A stretch of DNA of 49,808 nucleotides, taken from contig CANQFM010000017.1 of the NCBI GenBank assembly GCA_947598825.1, positions 1 to 49,808 on the forward strand, in the 5' to 3' direction. Positions 7,102 through 17,565 of this stretch are shown piece after piece; the first letter of the stretch is position 1, and each line of letters starts with the position of its first letter. The stretch is from an uncultured Eisenbergiella sp. (GTDB lineage Bacteria; Bacillota; Clostridia; Lachnospirales; Lachnospiraceae). The notes beneath the pieces were generated by a model, which saw only the letters and a list, made by a program, of their open reading frames with translations, made no database searches and was not told where the DNA came from. The position numbers were made by a program, and so were the translations under genes.

Positions 7102-10100
7102 GTATCACGGTTACCACAGAAAAGCGATTTGAGTCGGATATTGAAGCATTCCTCATATCTGATAGAGGAGGATATACAAAGGGAAATGGAACTTATGATC
7201 CGAAGCTGGGCGTATATCCGGATAAACTGATTTCTTTTGTAAAACGTACCCAGCCGAGGGAGTGGGCGGCATATGAGCGCCAGAATGAGATAGATCCTGT
7301 TCGCAAATTTTGTGTTGCGTTTAATAATGCCTGTGACATGGACGGCATTCTTCATGTACTCCGCAATGGGTTTAAGCACAGGGGAACGACTTTTCGGGTG
7401 TGCTATTTTAAGCCAGAATCTTCTTTGAATGAGACAGCGCAGATTCAGTATACGGAAAATGAGATAGAGTGTTACAGACAATGGCATTATTCCGCAGTTA
7501 CAAAGAAATCTGTGGATATGGCGTTGACCGTCAATGGGATTCCGATATTTGCATTTGAACTGAAAAACCAGTACACAGGACAGAATGTGGATAATGCTAA
7601 GGCACAGTGGATGTATGACAGAGATCCGAGAGAAGTATGTTTTCAGTTTAACAAGAGGATTCTTGCATATTTCTGCGTAGATCATACAGAAGTTTGGATG
7701 ACAACGAAACTTGCCGGAAAAGATACCTATTTCCTGCCATTTAATCAGGGCTCGAACGGAGCAGGAGCGGATGGCGGCGCAGGCAATCCGCCGAATCCAG
7801 ACGGATATCCTACGGCGTATCTTTGGGAACGCGTTTTTCAAAAAGACAGTATGATGGATATTATCCAGAAGTTTATCAATTTGCAGAAGGGAAAAACTTT
7901 GATATTTCCACGTTACCATCAGTTAGATGTTGTCAGGAAATTGGTTGCGGATGTGCGGGCAAATGGCGCAGGGAAAAATTATCTGATTCAGCACAGCGCG
8001 GGTTCCGGTAAGTCCAATTCTATTGCATGGACAGCCTATCGCCTGGCGTCGCTTTTTGACGAGAACAATAGACCTGTATTTTCCAGTGTGATCGTTGTGA
8101 CAGACCGAACGGTATTGGATGCACAGCTCCAAGAGACGATTTCTGGATTTGATCATAAATTGGGTGCGGTTGAGACGATTGGAGAAGATAAAAACTCTCA
8201 GGATCTGAAAGCGGCAATCAATGGCGGTGTACGTATTATTGTTACAACGCTGCAAAAGTTTCCTGTGATCTATACAGAAGTTGATAAGGCGAACGGCAGA
8301 TGCTTTGCGGTCATTGTGGATGAGGCACATTCTTCACAGACGGGCAGCTCTGCGCTCAAATTAAAGACTGCGTTGGCAGATACCGAAGATGCTTTGCGGG
8401 AGTATGCCGAACAGGAAGGATTGGCAGAGGAAGAAGTTGATCCAGAGGACAGACTTGTAAAAGAAATGATTGCACAGGGCAGGCATAAAAATCTGTCTTT
8501 CTTTGCTTTTACGGCGACGCCTAAAGCGACTACTTTAGAGATGTTTGGACAGGAACGGGAGGACGGCACTTTTCATCCGTTTCATGTGTACAGTATGCGG
8601 CAGGCAATCGAAGAAGGTTTTATTCTGGACGTCCTGCAGAATTATATGACCTATAATACTTGTTTCCGAATTGCAAAGACCGTGACGGATAATCCGGATG
8701 TTCCTTCCAGCAGGGCGGCAAAGGTTATCAGAAAATATCAGGAGCTGCATCCCTATAATATCAGTCAGAAGTCGCAGATTATTGTGGAGACTTTTCGGGA
8801 CACGACAAGGCATAAGATTAACGGCAAAGGCAAGATGATGGTAATTACATCCTCTCGTCTGGCGGCAGTACGCTATTATCATGAAATAAAACGCTATATT
8901 GAAGAAAAGAAATATGACGATGTAGATATTCTGGTGGCGTTCTCCGGTGCGATTGACGATGAAGGAGAAGAATACACAGAAACAAAATTGAATGTGCGAA
9001 AGGACGGCTCTCATATTGTGGAAAGCCAGACAAAAGCGGAATTTCACGATCACTTTAATGTGTTGATCGTAGCGGAAAAATATCAGACGGGATTTGACGA
9101 GCCGCTTTTACATACGATGATCGTGGATAAAAAGTTAAAGAATGTGAAAGCGGTACAGACTTTGTCCAGATTAAACCGGACCTGTGAGGGCAAGACGGAC
9201 ACATTTGTGCTGGACTTTGTCAATAAGGCAGAGGATATCAAAAACGCATTTCAGCCGTTTTATCAGGAAACCTTTTTGCAGGAAGAAGTAAATGCGGATC
9301 TGTTATACCAGACACAGAGGGAATTGCGGGCTTATGGGATATACTCGGATGAAGATATTGATGCCTTTACAAAAGAGTATTATAAGAAGGGCAGGCAGGA
9401 CGAACGGGCACTGGGGCGCATGAGCAGTATCTTGCTTCCAGTTTCCAATCGCTACAACAAAAAGACACAGAACGAAAGATACCAGTTCCGCAGACAGGTG
9501 CGCAATTTAATCAAATGGTACAGTTATATATCCCAAATCCTCAGAATGTTCGATAAAGAATTGCAGAAGGAATATGTATTTTGTTCCTACTTGATTGGAT
9601 TGTTGCCGAAAGACGCGGAGGAACCGATTGATTTAGACGGTAAATTAAAGCTGGAATATTATAAGCTGCAAAAAACATTCCAAGGGGAGATTGTGCTGGA
9701 GGAGGCAAAGTCTGTATATGTTCCGGCGAAGCATAAAGGGGTTAAGGGAGTGGATGAAAAAACACCGTTGGACGAAGTGATTGCTAAGATCAATGAGAAA
9801 TTTAAGGGAAATTTCACTGAAGGCGACAGGGTGATTTTGTCGGCGTTAAGGGACAAGCTTTTATCGGATAAAAAATTGAAGAAGATGGCGCAGTCCTCTG
9901 ATCCACAAATTTTTGCGGAAAGTATTTTCCCGAAAGCATTTGGAGCTGCGGCACAGGATGGGTATATGGAAGCACAGGAATCGTACCAGAGTTTGTTTGA
10001 GGATACGGCAAAATATAATGCGATTATGAGTGCGCTGGCGGAAGTGGTGTATCGGGAGATGAGGAAGCAAGAGATGAAAGCTTTGGATGAGGGTGGCGAT

Positions 10101-10187
10101 TATGCATATGAGGTGACGAAAAAGTTGCCTATGGTGGCGGAGAACTCGGTGTCGTATGGAAAAAGAAAATGGAGGAGATGGGAATAG
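7098..10187 (+). CDS. hsdR: Type I restriction endonuclease subunit (R)
   Basis: A 1029-aa motor-nuclease subunit. The N-terminal PDDEXK nuclease shows FAFELKN with E154 and K156. The SF2 translocase has Walker A GSGKS at about 302-306, DEAH at 408-411, FTATPK, and motifs [13 protein letters not shown] and [10 protein letters not shown]-terminal helical part follows, for docking to the methylase. Start 7098 is chosen over upstream in-frame ATG 7077 because GAGGAGG lies just before it and it forms an ATGA overlap with the upstream nuclease gene. It cleaves unmethylated DNA at a distance after ATP-driven translocation. Intact by eye; the usual length is about 1000-1100 aa. Confidence 0.96.
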   Translation: MSITVTTEKRFESDIEAFLISDRGGYTKGNGTYDPKLGVYPDKLISFVKRTQPREWAAYERQNEIDPVRKFCVAFNNACDMDGILHVLRNGFKHRGTTFRVCYFKPESSLNETAQIQYTENEIECYRQWHYSAVTKKSVDMALTVNGIPIFAFELKNQYTGQNVDNAKAQWMYDRDPREVCFQFNKRILAYFCVDHTEVWMTTKLAGKDTYFLPFNQGSNGAGADGGAGNPPNPDGYPTAYLWERVFQKDSMMDIIQKFINLQKGKTLIFPRYHQLDVVRKLVADVRANGAGKNYLIQHSAGSGKSNSIAWTAYRLASLFDENNRPVFSSVIVVTDRTVLDAQLQETISGFDHKLGAVETIGEDKNSQDLKAAINGGVRIIVTTLQKFPVIYTEVDKANGRCFAVIVDEAHSSQTGSSALKLKTALADTEDALREYAEQEGLAEEEVDPEDRLVKEMIAQGRHKNLSFFAFTATPKATTLEMFGQEREDGTFHPFHVYSMRQAIEEGFILDVLQNYMTYNTCFRIAKTVTDNPDVPSSRAAKVIRKYQELHPYNISQKSQIIVETFRDTTRHKINGKGKMMVITSSRLAAVRYYHEIKRYIEEKKYDDVDILVAFSGAIDDEGEEYTETKLNVRKDGSHIVESQTKAEFHDHFNVLIVAEKYQTGFDEPLLHTMIVDKKLKNVKAVQTLSRLNRTCEGKTDTFVLDFVNKAEDIKNAFQPFYQETFLQEEVNADLLYQTQRELRAYGIYSDEDIDAFTKEYYKKGRQDERALGRMSSILLPVSNRYNKKTQNERYQFRRQVRNLIKWYSYISQILRMFDKELQKEYVFCSYLIGLLPKDAEEPIDLDGKLKLEYYKLQKTFQGEIVLEEAKSVYVPAKHKGVKGVDEKTPLDEVIAKINEKFKGNFTEGDRVILSALRDKLLSDKKLKKMAQSSDPQIFAESIFPKAFGAAAQDGYMEAQESYQSLFEDTAKYNAIMSALAEVVYREMRKQEMKALDEGGDYAYEVTKKLPMVAENSVSYGKRKWRRWE

Positions 10188-12923
10188 TTGAAAACAATAG
10201 ATGAATATATTACGAGTGTTGATAAAGCAATTTGCGAAAACATAGATGATTTGGAATATAAGACCAGAGATAAAGTAGCACAAAATATGTTGAGCTATTT
10301 TCGTAATCTTGTAGAGCATATTGCTGTTAAGGTGTATTTTGAAGAACATGAAAATGCTTTTATTGATTATAATATCATAACAAAAGCCCTTGAATTTTTA
10401 AAAAGCAGTAATGAATTTTATTTTCTTAGAAAATTTCATGACATGTTACAAGAATCGCGTTCGCATTATACACCGGATAATGATGGGGCAGAAAGATTAG
10501 TTTTAAAATATTATGAATACTTACTGCAAGTCAAGGACTTTATGTATAGAAGATATAAAGTGCAGATTCTTACTAATATAGATAAATTCCCTATTGATTT
10601 GGATGATACTCTACAAAAATATTATGAAAAAATTGTAGAGAAACTGGGGGGAACCCGATATCGTGAAGATTATGAAAAATACAGTGAACGCTTTTATATT
10701 CAGAAGTCGAAAGCATTTTTTGTGAATCATCATGTTTATTATGAAAATACGTTAATTCCAACAAATGATGAATCCAGTAAATTTAATAAGTTGGTGGTAT
10801 TCTCTGCTTTTAAGATTATGACTAATTATGCAGTAAAGATAGATTTGGATGATGATATTATTGAAATAGCCAATAAATTTATGCCGATAAAGATTGCGAA
10901 AGCATGGAATGTTTCAATAAGACCATGTGAATTGAAAAATTTTGCGAGAATATTCGCTTTGAATATTGAGGTTCGTAGTGACCTTTCTGAATATATTGGA
11001 TTAATGAATTATATATCAAGAACCGGTCTTGATATGGTTGAAATTTTAGAACTTTCAGATAGAAAGTATTGGGAATTCAAAGAAAAAATTACAGAAAAAT
11101 CACAGAAAATTATTTTGTGCGATATTTTTGATAAAGCCAGAGATTGGATTAAAACCAATAGGTTTGGAAGCAATATTATTCGGTATTTATTATATAATTT
11201 GAACAATAAGATAATTAAAATGCAGTTGTCTGAGGAAGAAAATTACAGGATGAAGGGACTTTATTTAGATAATAAAGTTCTTCCATTTGAGGAAATGCCA
11301 TTCAACTCAAGTTTGCGAAATCATAATCCTTCGATATATGATTTGCTTTCATGCATAAAAACAGTGGGGAGGGAACATGAATTATTGGCACGACGTATAA
11401 ATGTGAATGCAGATGCGTATGGAAAGTTATATACAAAAATAGATGAACTAGAGGATTTTGACACTATTGATGAATTGATTAAAAAATATAATGATAGTCT
11501 ATACAAAAAGCATCAAAACAGAAGATTAGAAACTATAGGGAAAAATCTTTTTGTTAAAGGCTATGAGGAGGATACAAAAGAAATAATACAAACTCTGATT
11601 TCTTTTACTGAGGAAGGAGTTGTTGATTATAATGCATCGGTGGAAGATTGGTTGATAGAGAATTCTCATGTAATAGATAGTGATGAAAAAAGGGATATTT
11701 TGCTTAAAATGTTTGAGAATTCAAGCATTGCAATGATTTATGGGGCGGCAGGAACGGGAAAATCGACCTTGATAAAGCATATTTCACAGTTTTGGGAAGG
11801 CAGTTCAAAAGTCTATATAGCCAACACGCATCCAGCAGTAGAGAACCTTCGAAGAAGAGTCAAGGACAATGGTGGCGAATACCTAACAATAAAGAGATTT
11901 ATTTATACATATTCGTCATATAAAAAGGTGGACATACTATTTATAGATGAATGTAGTATGGTCAGTAATCGGGATATGATAGAAGTGCTAAGAAAAAGGA
12001 ATTTTAAGTTACTTGTTTTAGTGGGAGATGTTTACCAAATAGAATCAATTCAGTTTGGAAATTGGTTTAGTTTGGCTAGATATTTTATCCCTGAAAAAGC
12101 GCAGTATGAATTGAAAAAACCATATCGGACAGAGAATGAGCAATTACTAGAATTATGGAATAGGGTACGGAATTATAAAAATAATATTGCAGAATGGATG
12201 GGAGCCTGTGATTATATATCTAACTTAGATGAAACAATATTTGAGCCAACTTCGGAAGATGAAATTGTGTTGTGCCTCAATTATGATGGTTTATATGGAA
12301 TAAATAATATTAACAGATTTTTACAAAATGCTAATCCAAATAAACCATTTACACTAGGAGTATGGACATATAAAATAGGCGATCCGATTTTGTTTAGTGA
12401 TTCTTCAAAATATGAATCAATACTATATAACAATCTTAAAGGGAAAATAGTGAATATTGAAGAAAATGAAGACAAAATTTTCTTTTCTATTGAAATTGAT
12501 AAAGTATTAAATAGTCTCCATGTTTCTGGAACAGGACTTGAACTTATGCCAAAACAAAATGCAGGGAAATCAGTGATAAGACTTGCGGTAAAAAAGAGAA
12601 ATGCTGGTGACGATGATAACGATGATGGAGATTCAGAAACCAATGTTCCATTTCAAATTGCTTATGCCGTTTCTATTCACAAAGCGCAAGGTTTGGAGTA
12701 TAATTCAGTAAAAATTGTTATTACAAAAGAAGTTGATGAATTGATTTCACATAATATTTTTTATACTGCAATTACGAGAGCAAAGGAAAATTTGAAGGTA
12801 TATTGGACAGCGGAGTCACAACAGAAAATACTGAGTAGCTTTGTAGACGATGAAACCTCAAATGATGCAAAAATTTTCTCTGCACGAACAGGTCTGAAAA
12901 TGATCAAGAAAAAAATAGTTTGA
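10188..12923 (+). CDS. Defence-cluster SF1 helicase/AAA ATPase with large unknown N-terminus
   Basis: A 911-aa protein starting with TTG immediately after the hsdR stop (no gap), with GGAGG about 11 nt upstream. The first 490 residues or so form an AT-rich helical region that I do not recognise. From about 510 it is a RecD/UvrD-like SF1 helicase: Walker A GAAGTGKST at 519-527, Walker B LFIDECS with D587 and E588, the LVGDVYQIESI motif III, motif V IHKAQG near 830-835 and motif VI YTAITRAKENL. It probably unwinds or remodels nucleic acid. Zero spacing to hsdR implies co-expression. It is not part of a canonical type I system, so it is an add-on module. Confidence 0.88.
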   Translation: MKTIDEYITSVDKAICENIDDLEYKTRDKVAQNMLSYFRNLVEHIAVKVYFEEHENAFIDYNIITKALEFLKSSNEFYFLRKFHDMLQESRSHYTPDNDGAERLVLKYYEYLLQVKDFMYRRYKVQILTNIDKFPIDLDDTLQKYYEKIVEKLGGTRYREDYEKYSERFYIQKSKAFFVNHHVYYENTLIPTNDESSKFNKLVVFSAFKIMTNYAVKIDLDDDIIEIANKFMPIKIAKAWNVSIRPCELKNFARIFALNIEVRSDLSEYIGLMNYISRTGLDMVEILELSDRKYWEFKEKITEKSQKIILCDIFDKARDWIKTNRFGSNIIRYLLYNLNNKIIKMQLSEEENYRMKGLYLDNKVLPFEEMPFNSSLRNHNPSIYDLLSCIKTVGREHELLARRINVNADAYGKLYTKIDELEDFDTIDELIKKYNDSLYKKHQNRRLETIGKNLFVKGYEEDTKEIIQTLISFTEEGVVDYNASVEDWLIENSHVIDSDEKRDILLKMFENSSIAMIYGAAGTGKSTLIKHISQFWEGSSKVYIANTHPAVENLRRRVKDNGGEYLTIKRFIYTYSSYKKVDILFIDECSMVSNRDMIEVLRKRNFKLLVLVGDVYQIESIQFGNWFSLARYFIPEKAQYELKKPYRTENEQLLELWNRVRNYKNNIAEWMGACDYISNLDETIFEPTSEDEIVLCLNYDGLYGINNINRFLQNANPNKPFTLGVWTYKIGDPILFSDSSKYESILYNNLKGKIVNIEENEDKIFFSIEIDKVLNSLHVSGTGLELMPKQNAGKSVIRLAVKKRNAGDDDNDDGDSETNVPFQIAYAVSIHKAQGLEYNSVKIVITKEVDELISHNIFYTAITRAKENLKVYWTAESQQKILSSFVDDETSNDAKIFSARTGLKMIKKKIV

Positions 12924-12942
12924 GTTATGATGAGGTTAAGGT

Positions 12943-13377
12943 ATGGAAGAATATTCACAAAATTTAAATTATACAGATGAAGAAAAAGTAGCTATATATT
13001 GTAAGAATATTGTTAGAGCTGTCGAAAAGACGTATGAAGTTGGTACAAGGTCTAAACTTTTATCCCAAAAGGCGTTAGCAGCCATTCAAACCGGGGACAA
13101 GCAGATTATGTGGATAACATTGCAAGAGTATATACATAAATTCCAAAAAATTTTCACTATGGCCAATGGGGTGCGGCTTGCACGGGTAAATGCAGATTAT
13201 TATGAGAATGTAACAAAAGAGGATATAGCAAAGCAGTTAAATGTTGTGATAGGACTTATTTATTTGAATGAAGCAAAACATTGTATTGCGAGAGAGACGA
13301 TAAAAACATGTTTTCAGAAATTATTAAGGCAATCAGGCGCATTTAGTAATCGTGAAATTGAATTGTTGTTTTTATAA
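12943..13377 (+). CDS. Hypothetical protein, 144 aa, partner of the helicase
   Basis: No family recognised. A soluble, mostly helical 144-aa protein with no membrane segment. It begins 19 nt after the helicase and is the last intact gene of the co-directional restriction cluster. Its ribosome binding site is weak (AAGG). The position suggests a small partner or regulator of the helicase, by analogy with other two-gene helicase modules, but nothing in the residues proves this. Confidence 0.7.
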   Translation: MEEYSQNLNYTDEEKVAIYCKNIVRAVEKTYEVGTRSKLLSQKALAAIQTGDKQIMWITLQEYIHKFQKIFTMANGVRLARVNADYYENVTKEDIAKQLNVVIGLIYLNEAKHCIARETIKTCFQKLLRQSGAFSNREIELLFL

Positions 13378-13382
13378 AAAAT

Positions 13383-13637
13383 TTGAATTATGGGGAAAGC
13401 AGAAACGATAAAAGCGAAATCAATGATGTTTCACAAGTATTTGAAAAATATGTACAGCGCACGGAAGAAGTATTTCTGAATGCTTTGCGTAATAATCCAT
13501 ATATTTCAAGAAAGGAATTGTCGAGGTTGTTAATGATTTCAGAAGATGGAGTCAAATATCATTTGAAGAAATTGAAGAACAAGGGATAAATCGAGCATAT
13601 CGGTGCCTCTAGGGGAGGTTATTGGGTAGTAAAATGA
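13383..13637 (+). pseudogene. Remnant: winged-helix C-terminus of an AlbA_2-type ATP-binding protein
   Basis: The reading frame from 13383 encodes a winged-helix end, with FLNALRNNPYISRKELSRLL and ISEDGVKYHLKKLKNKG. A TAA at 13587-13589 interrupts it, yet the same frame continues with IEHIGASRGGYWVVK to a TGA at 13635-13637. That continuation is the usual ending of AlbA_2/Schlafen-like ATP-binding proteins, so the TAA is a premature stop in a decayed gene. No upstream catalytic domain is present, and only a TTG could start it. This is one of three decayed pieces of this family in the island. Confidence 0.75.
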
Positions 13638-13659
13638 TTTTGGATAGTGTGCCCGATTA

Positions 13660-13700
13660 CCCCAAAATCGCCCCAAAGTGCCCCAAAATTACCCCAAAAT
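13660..13700 (+). repeat. Four short tandem CCCCAAAA-type units
   Basis: CCCCAAA starts at 13660, 13671, 13681 and 13692, a period of 10-11 bp. In one frame the stretch reads as a Pro-Lys-rich linker (PKIAPKCPKITPK), the kind that joins the ATPase part to the winged helix in AlbA_2-type proteins. It is therefore probably another decayed coding scrap and not a regulatory array. The rest of 13701-13890 is AT-rich, with a 27-codon open stretch (MELLFVVRDNYPLL...) from 13719 that I cannot assign. Confidence 0.6.
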
Positions 13701-13896
13701 ATTTTCCAAAATAAAGAAATGGAACTCTTATTTGTTGTAAGAGATAATTACCCTTTATTGGCGGATGGACGAGTAAGATGGTTATTCGAAAAGTGTATTT
13801 GACAATAAAAATTTATATTGGTAGGGGGAAAAACAAAATATAGTTTATCTGATTGCTGCGAATTTGCCAGAAGATGATTAAAAATTAGCTTTGGAG

Positions 13897-14637
13897 ATGA
13901 TGGCTTTGAAGAGTAGGAAAAAGAAAATTATCACGATGATCATTATAGGAATCGTGGTCTGTTGCGGCGGAATTTATTTTTTGCTGATAAAATACTTTTT
14001 TTATAATAAATATAATCTTCATGCACAGAGAGCCGTTTTGGACAGGCTGAGTAATAGGTATGATCAGGAATTTGAACTGTTATCCACAAAATTTAGAACA
14101 AAGGAAGTCGAAGCAGGGGGAGCAAAATATGTTCATATGTGGACATTTTTGCTTCAGGATAGCCGTGGAAAGCAATTTTATGCATATGTACGGTTATATG
14201 GCCTGGTTGAAAAAGGCGATGGGAACTTCTATTCTCCTGATTATTCCAGTTATATTGATGATACTTATGGACAGCTTTGTATAGAGGAAAGGATAGGCGA
14301 TCAATTTGACCTGTATCAATACAGACAGGAAAAGGGAAGCAAACCTGATGATCCGGAGTGGGAGGATTACATATTTATTTGCACAGAAAATAATACGGAT
14401 GAAATAGTGGAGCTGTTGACGGAAATCTATTTAAGGGAAATGGAGTTTAGCAATGGCGGCTGTTTGAAATGTCTGATAAATAATGAAGAGGGAGAAACAC
14501 TGTTTCCTTATTTTGGGTGGAACATTACAAGAGAATTGCAGGAACAGGATAAAGAGATCACAGAGCAAACCGTATATGCGTATATTTTGCATGAATTGAA
14601 AAATAGGTATTACGCTGCTGGTCAAATATTTGAATAA
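13897..14637 (+). CDS. Hypothetical membrane-anchored protein, about 246 aa
   Basis: No family recognised. A basic N-terminus (KSRKKK) is followed by one strongly hydrophobic helix, about residues 9-32 (IITMIIIGIVVCCGGIYFLL), then a polar domain of about 210 residues with several Tyr/Asp/Glu-rich segments, presumably outside the cell. There is no convincing lipobox. Two ATGs (13897, 13900) are possible; GGAG at 13893 is too close to either for comfort, so the start is uncertain. It stands alone between two decayed AlbA_2-type genes. It could be a cargo gene of the island unrelated to restriction. Confidence 0.65.
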   Translation: MMALKSRKKKIITMIIIGIVVCCGGIYFLLIKYFFYNKYNLHAQRAVLDRLSNRYDQEFELLSTKFRTKEVEAGGAKYVHMWTFLLQDSRGKQFYAYVRLYGLVEKGDGNFYSPDYSSYIDDTYGQLCIEERIGDQFDLYQYRQEKGSKPDDPEWEDYIFICTENNTDEIVELLTEIYLREMEFSNGGCLKCLINNEEGETLFPYFGWNITRELQEQDKEITEQTVYAYILHELKNRYYAAGQIFE

Positions 14638-14779
14638 TGGGAGCAATTTTGCAGGGTAAAACGATTGTTGTAAATAGGAACATTGATATAGCCCCATTTT
14701 TAAAGGCGCTAACCCGAAATCATGATTTTTTTAATAAATTCACGACGAGTGAATATAAATGAGAAGACAAGGAGTCAGG

Positions 14780-16173
14780 ATGCAAGAAGTATTTGACTTA
14801 TCAAAATTTGATGAATATCGGGAAGATAACAGGAGGGAAGTAAAGAAAGCAGGAGAAGGTCTGCCGATTTCTCTCTGGGATACCTATTCTGCTTTTGCGA
14901 ACTGTTATGGCGGGGTTATTATTCTTGGCGTCAAAGAAGAAAAGAACGGAAGCTGGACGACCACAGGATTGCGGAATGCGTCAAAACTTCGCAAGGATTT
15001 TTGGAATATGATCAACAATCCAAAGAAAGTAAGCATTAATTTGCTGTCTGAGGATGATGTTAAAACGTATGAATTGGGTGATGAAAAGGATGTCATCATG
15101 GTAATCTATGTGCCGATGGCGAAGCGGGAACAGAAACCGGTATACATTAATAATGATATTTTTAAGGGTACTTTTCGCCGTAATTTCGAGGGAGATTATC
15201 ATTGCACCCGATTGCAGGTAAAGACTATGCTTCGTGACCAAACGGAGCGGACTGTGGACATGGAAGTTTTGGATAAGGTTCCTATGGAAGATTTGAATTA
15301 TGACACTGTTCATGGTTATCGTAACAGCCATCGCTCTTTAAAAGAGGGACATCCGTTTGAACGCCTGAGTGATCACGAATATTTGAGAAGTATCGGTGCG
15401 GCTGCCATTTCCGAAGAAGATGGACAACTGCATCCCACAGCGGCAGGTATGCTGATGTTTGGAGTGACAGGTTGCAGTCCAGTTCCGGCGAGTGGTCTGG
15501 AAATGTGTGTGATTTTTATTTCAGGGTCTATAACAAAATTATCAAGGATGTCAAGGTGCCGTTTAAGATGTCCGGCGGGGAGCGCATTGACGATACTCCG
15601 GTACACAAGGCGCTTCGTGAAGCTTTGGCCAACTGTTTGATCCATGCAGACTATCATAACTTGCGCGGTATTGTGATCAGAAAAGAAGTAGACAAGTTGG
15701 TTTTGGCCAATCCCGGTTATATCAGGACGGGTAAAAAACAGATGCGTCTCGGCGGCGAGTCTGATCCAAGAAACAAAGTGCTGATGAAGATGTTTAACCT
15801 TATCAATATTGGGGAACGCGCTGGAAGCGGTGTGCCGAATATCTTTAATGTCTGGGCAGATGAAGGCTGGGAGGGGCCGGTCATTGAGGAAAGGTTTGAT
15901 CCGGATAGGACAGTGCTGACGCTTTCTTTTGTAAAAAAAGCGGCGAAAAAAAGTGGCGAAAAAAAAGTGACGAAAAAAACGCAGGAAAAGTACGAGGCTA
16001 TATTGAACGCTATGCAGCCTAATGCATGGCATAAGGCATCAGAGCTTGAAAATGTTGTTGGAGTTAAGGAATCACGGATAAAAGTTTTGCTTAAAGATAT
16101 GACAGAGCAAGGAATGATTGTAAGTAGAAGTAGTACTAAAGGAAAGATGTATAGGAAAGTTAATGCTAATTGA
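14780..16173 (+). pseudogene. Broken AlbA_2/Schlafen-like ATP-binding protein with internal out-of-frame deletion
   Basis: The first part, from ATG 14780 (GGAG 6 nt upstream), encodes an AlbA_2 domain (SLWDTYSAFANCYGGVIILG) and runs to HPTAAGMLMFG near 15462. The frame then changes abruptly at about 15461-15470. A different frame continues from about LQSSSGEWSG through the ATP-binding C-terminal half (ALREALANCLIHADY, GERAGSGVPNIF), a Lys-rich linker and a winged helix, to TAA 16171-16173. The family normally has roughly 25-35 more residues between these two segments, so a short deletion, not a single-base slip, best explains the break. The family includes transcription-linked and RNA- or DNA-targeting proteins, often in defence islands. 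Confidence 0.85.
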
Positions 16174-16277
16174 TACATGGTATTAGTGTTATATGAGATA
16201 ATGCAATAAAATTGGTAGCTCCGTAGCGAGTATTTATTCTTTATTTATGAGAAAGAGAGGAAGAGAGAAACAAATAA

Positions 16278-17156
16278 ATGAATAAGAAAGAGATTGTCAA
16301 AAAATCTTTAAATGTTGCTTCACCTGTGGCATCGGCTTTAGCAATGCTTAATCCAGCATTTTTAGCAGTTCCGGTAATTGCAAGCGTAAGCAACGAACTA
16401 TGTGGCTATTTTGATTCTAAAAGCGTAGAAAAGAGATTGAGTGAACTTCAAAAGAAGGTAGAAGAACAATTAATAACTATAGAGGAATTTAGAGATAGAA
16501 TAGATAAATTAGATGAACATTCACAGTATGTTTTTCGAAATAATGTAAAACATTTATGTTTATCTGCATTACCTGAAACAACAGAGGCACTAATAAGTTG
16601 TCTTATCGCATATATTATGGAGGATGCTAGGGATATGGACGAAGAGATATGTGAAATAATATGTTCGTGTAATGCTAATGATATTATATTGCTAAAGTTG
16701 ATTAAACAATATATTAGTGAAGGGACAAGAACATATTATCATGAGATACATAAAAAGTTAATGGAAGAAATTGTTCAAGAACATAATGAGTTAAAAGGAA
16801 AAGATATTGATAATAGGGAAATGTATGTTCCTCTACGATGGCATGATAGAAATGTTATTTTTGGAGAAAATACCATTTTTTGGAAAGATTTTACAAATTA
16901 TTTTCACTTAGTAAATGTTGATGATATGGGATTGATCTTAAATCAACTGGGGAAAAATGAAAATGGGGAAGAGGTATATGAATGGACTTATTTAATTCGG
17001 TCTATGCTTAAATTTCAAAGTAATGGTGTCATTCAGCTTGAATTTGTTTCTTCATTGGGGACAATATCACAGAATAATATTAATCGTTTTCATATTACTC
17101 TCTTTGGACAGAAATTGCTAGAATATATTGAAATAGATAACGATCCAGAAAAATAA
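16278..17156 (+). CDS. Hypothetical protein with N-terminal hydrophobic patch, 292 aa
   Basis: No family recognised. Residues about 12-40 (VASPVASALAMLNPAFLAVPVI) are hydrophobic with Ala and Pro, either a membrane-inserting hairpin or a packed helix. A charged, probably coiled helix follows (SVEKRLSELQKKVEEQLITIEEF, about 50-80), then a helical region, and a C-terminal part with several strands. It starts at ATG 16278 after a purine-rich stretch (GAGAGGAAGAGAG). It is AT-rich like the island and flanked on both sides by decayed AlbA_2-type genes, but itself intact. A toxin-like or defence effector function is a guess only. Confidence 0.7.
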   Translation: MNKKEIVKKSLNVASPVASALAMLNPAFLAVPVIASVSNELCGYFDSKSVEKRLSELQKKVEEQLITIEEFRDRIDKLDEHSQYVFRNNVKHLCLSALPETTEALISCLIAYIMEDARDMDEEICEIICSCNANDIILLKLIKQYISEGTRTYYHEIHKKLMEEIVQEHNELKGKDIDNREMYVPLRWHDRNVIFGENTIFWKDFTNYFHLVNVDDMGLILNQLGKNENGEEVYEWTYLIRSMLKFQSNGVIQLEFVSSLGTISQNNINRFHITLFGQKLLEYIEIDNDPEK

Positions 17157-17194
17157 ACACTATTAATTTTTCAATAACCCATATAATAAATTAT

Positions 17195-17564
17195 CTAATA
17201 TCAGGGAGCGTGTCGGAAGCAGTTAGTTTGTCGAATATCTTTAATGCCTAGGCTAATGAAGGTTGAGAGGAGCTGATTATTGTGAAAAGATCTGGTTCGG
17301 ATAGGGAAGGTACTGATGCTTTCTTTTGTAAAAAAGTAGAAAAAAAGACGCCGGTTCATAATGAATACCGATATGTGGTATAAAGCCATCGGTTTGCCGG
17401 GTATTCTGGAAATTAAAGAAACAAGCATAAAAGAATTGCTCCGAAGTTTTGTTAAGGATGGATTGTTGGTGGATAACGGAGTTACTAAGGACGTAAATAC
17501 AAAAAGGTATAAGAAGACAAGATTTTTTAGGTATCGTGCTTCTAAAATGCTTCTAAATTTTTAA
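17195..17564 (+). pseudogene. Second, more decayed copy of the AlbA_2-type gene's 3' end
   Basis: From about 17203 the DNA aligns by eye with 15810-16110 of the broken gene upstream. The GGAGCGTGTCGGAAGC region matches GGAACGCGCTGGAAGC, TCGAATATCTTTAATG matches CCGAATATCTTTAATG, and CTTTCTTTTGTAAAAAA is shared. Several stops interrupt the frame. The end still encodes a winged helix (WYKAIGLPGILEIKETSIKE) comparable with WHKASELENVVGVKESRIKV in the first copy. The open stretch from 17361 is thus a tail fragment, not a gene. Confidence 0.8.
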
Positions 17565-17565
17565 A

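Noticed and set aside
13660-13700. Short regular CCCCAAAA repeats as a CRISPR array or iteron cluster
   Set aside because: Period of only 10-11 bp, no spacers, and one frame reads as a Pro-Lys linker typical of decayed AlbA_2-type genes; no cas or replication gene nearby.
15472-16173. Second half of the AlbA_2-type gene as an independent gene
   Set aside because: It would begin at a TTG with no ribosome binding site and in mid-domain; it continues the protein begun at 14780 in another frame.
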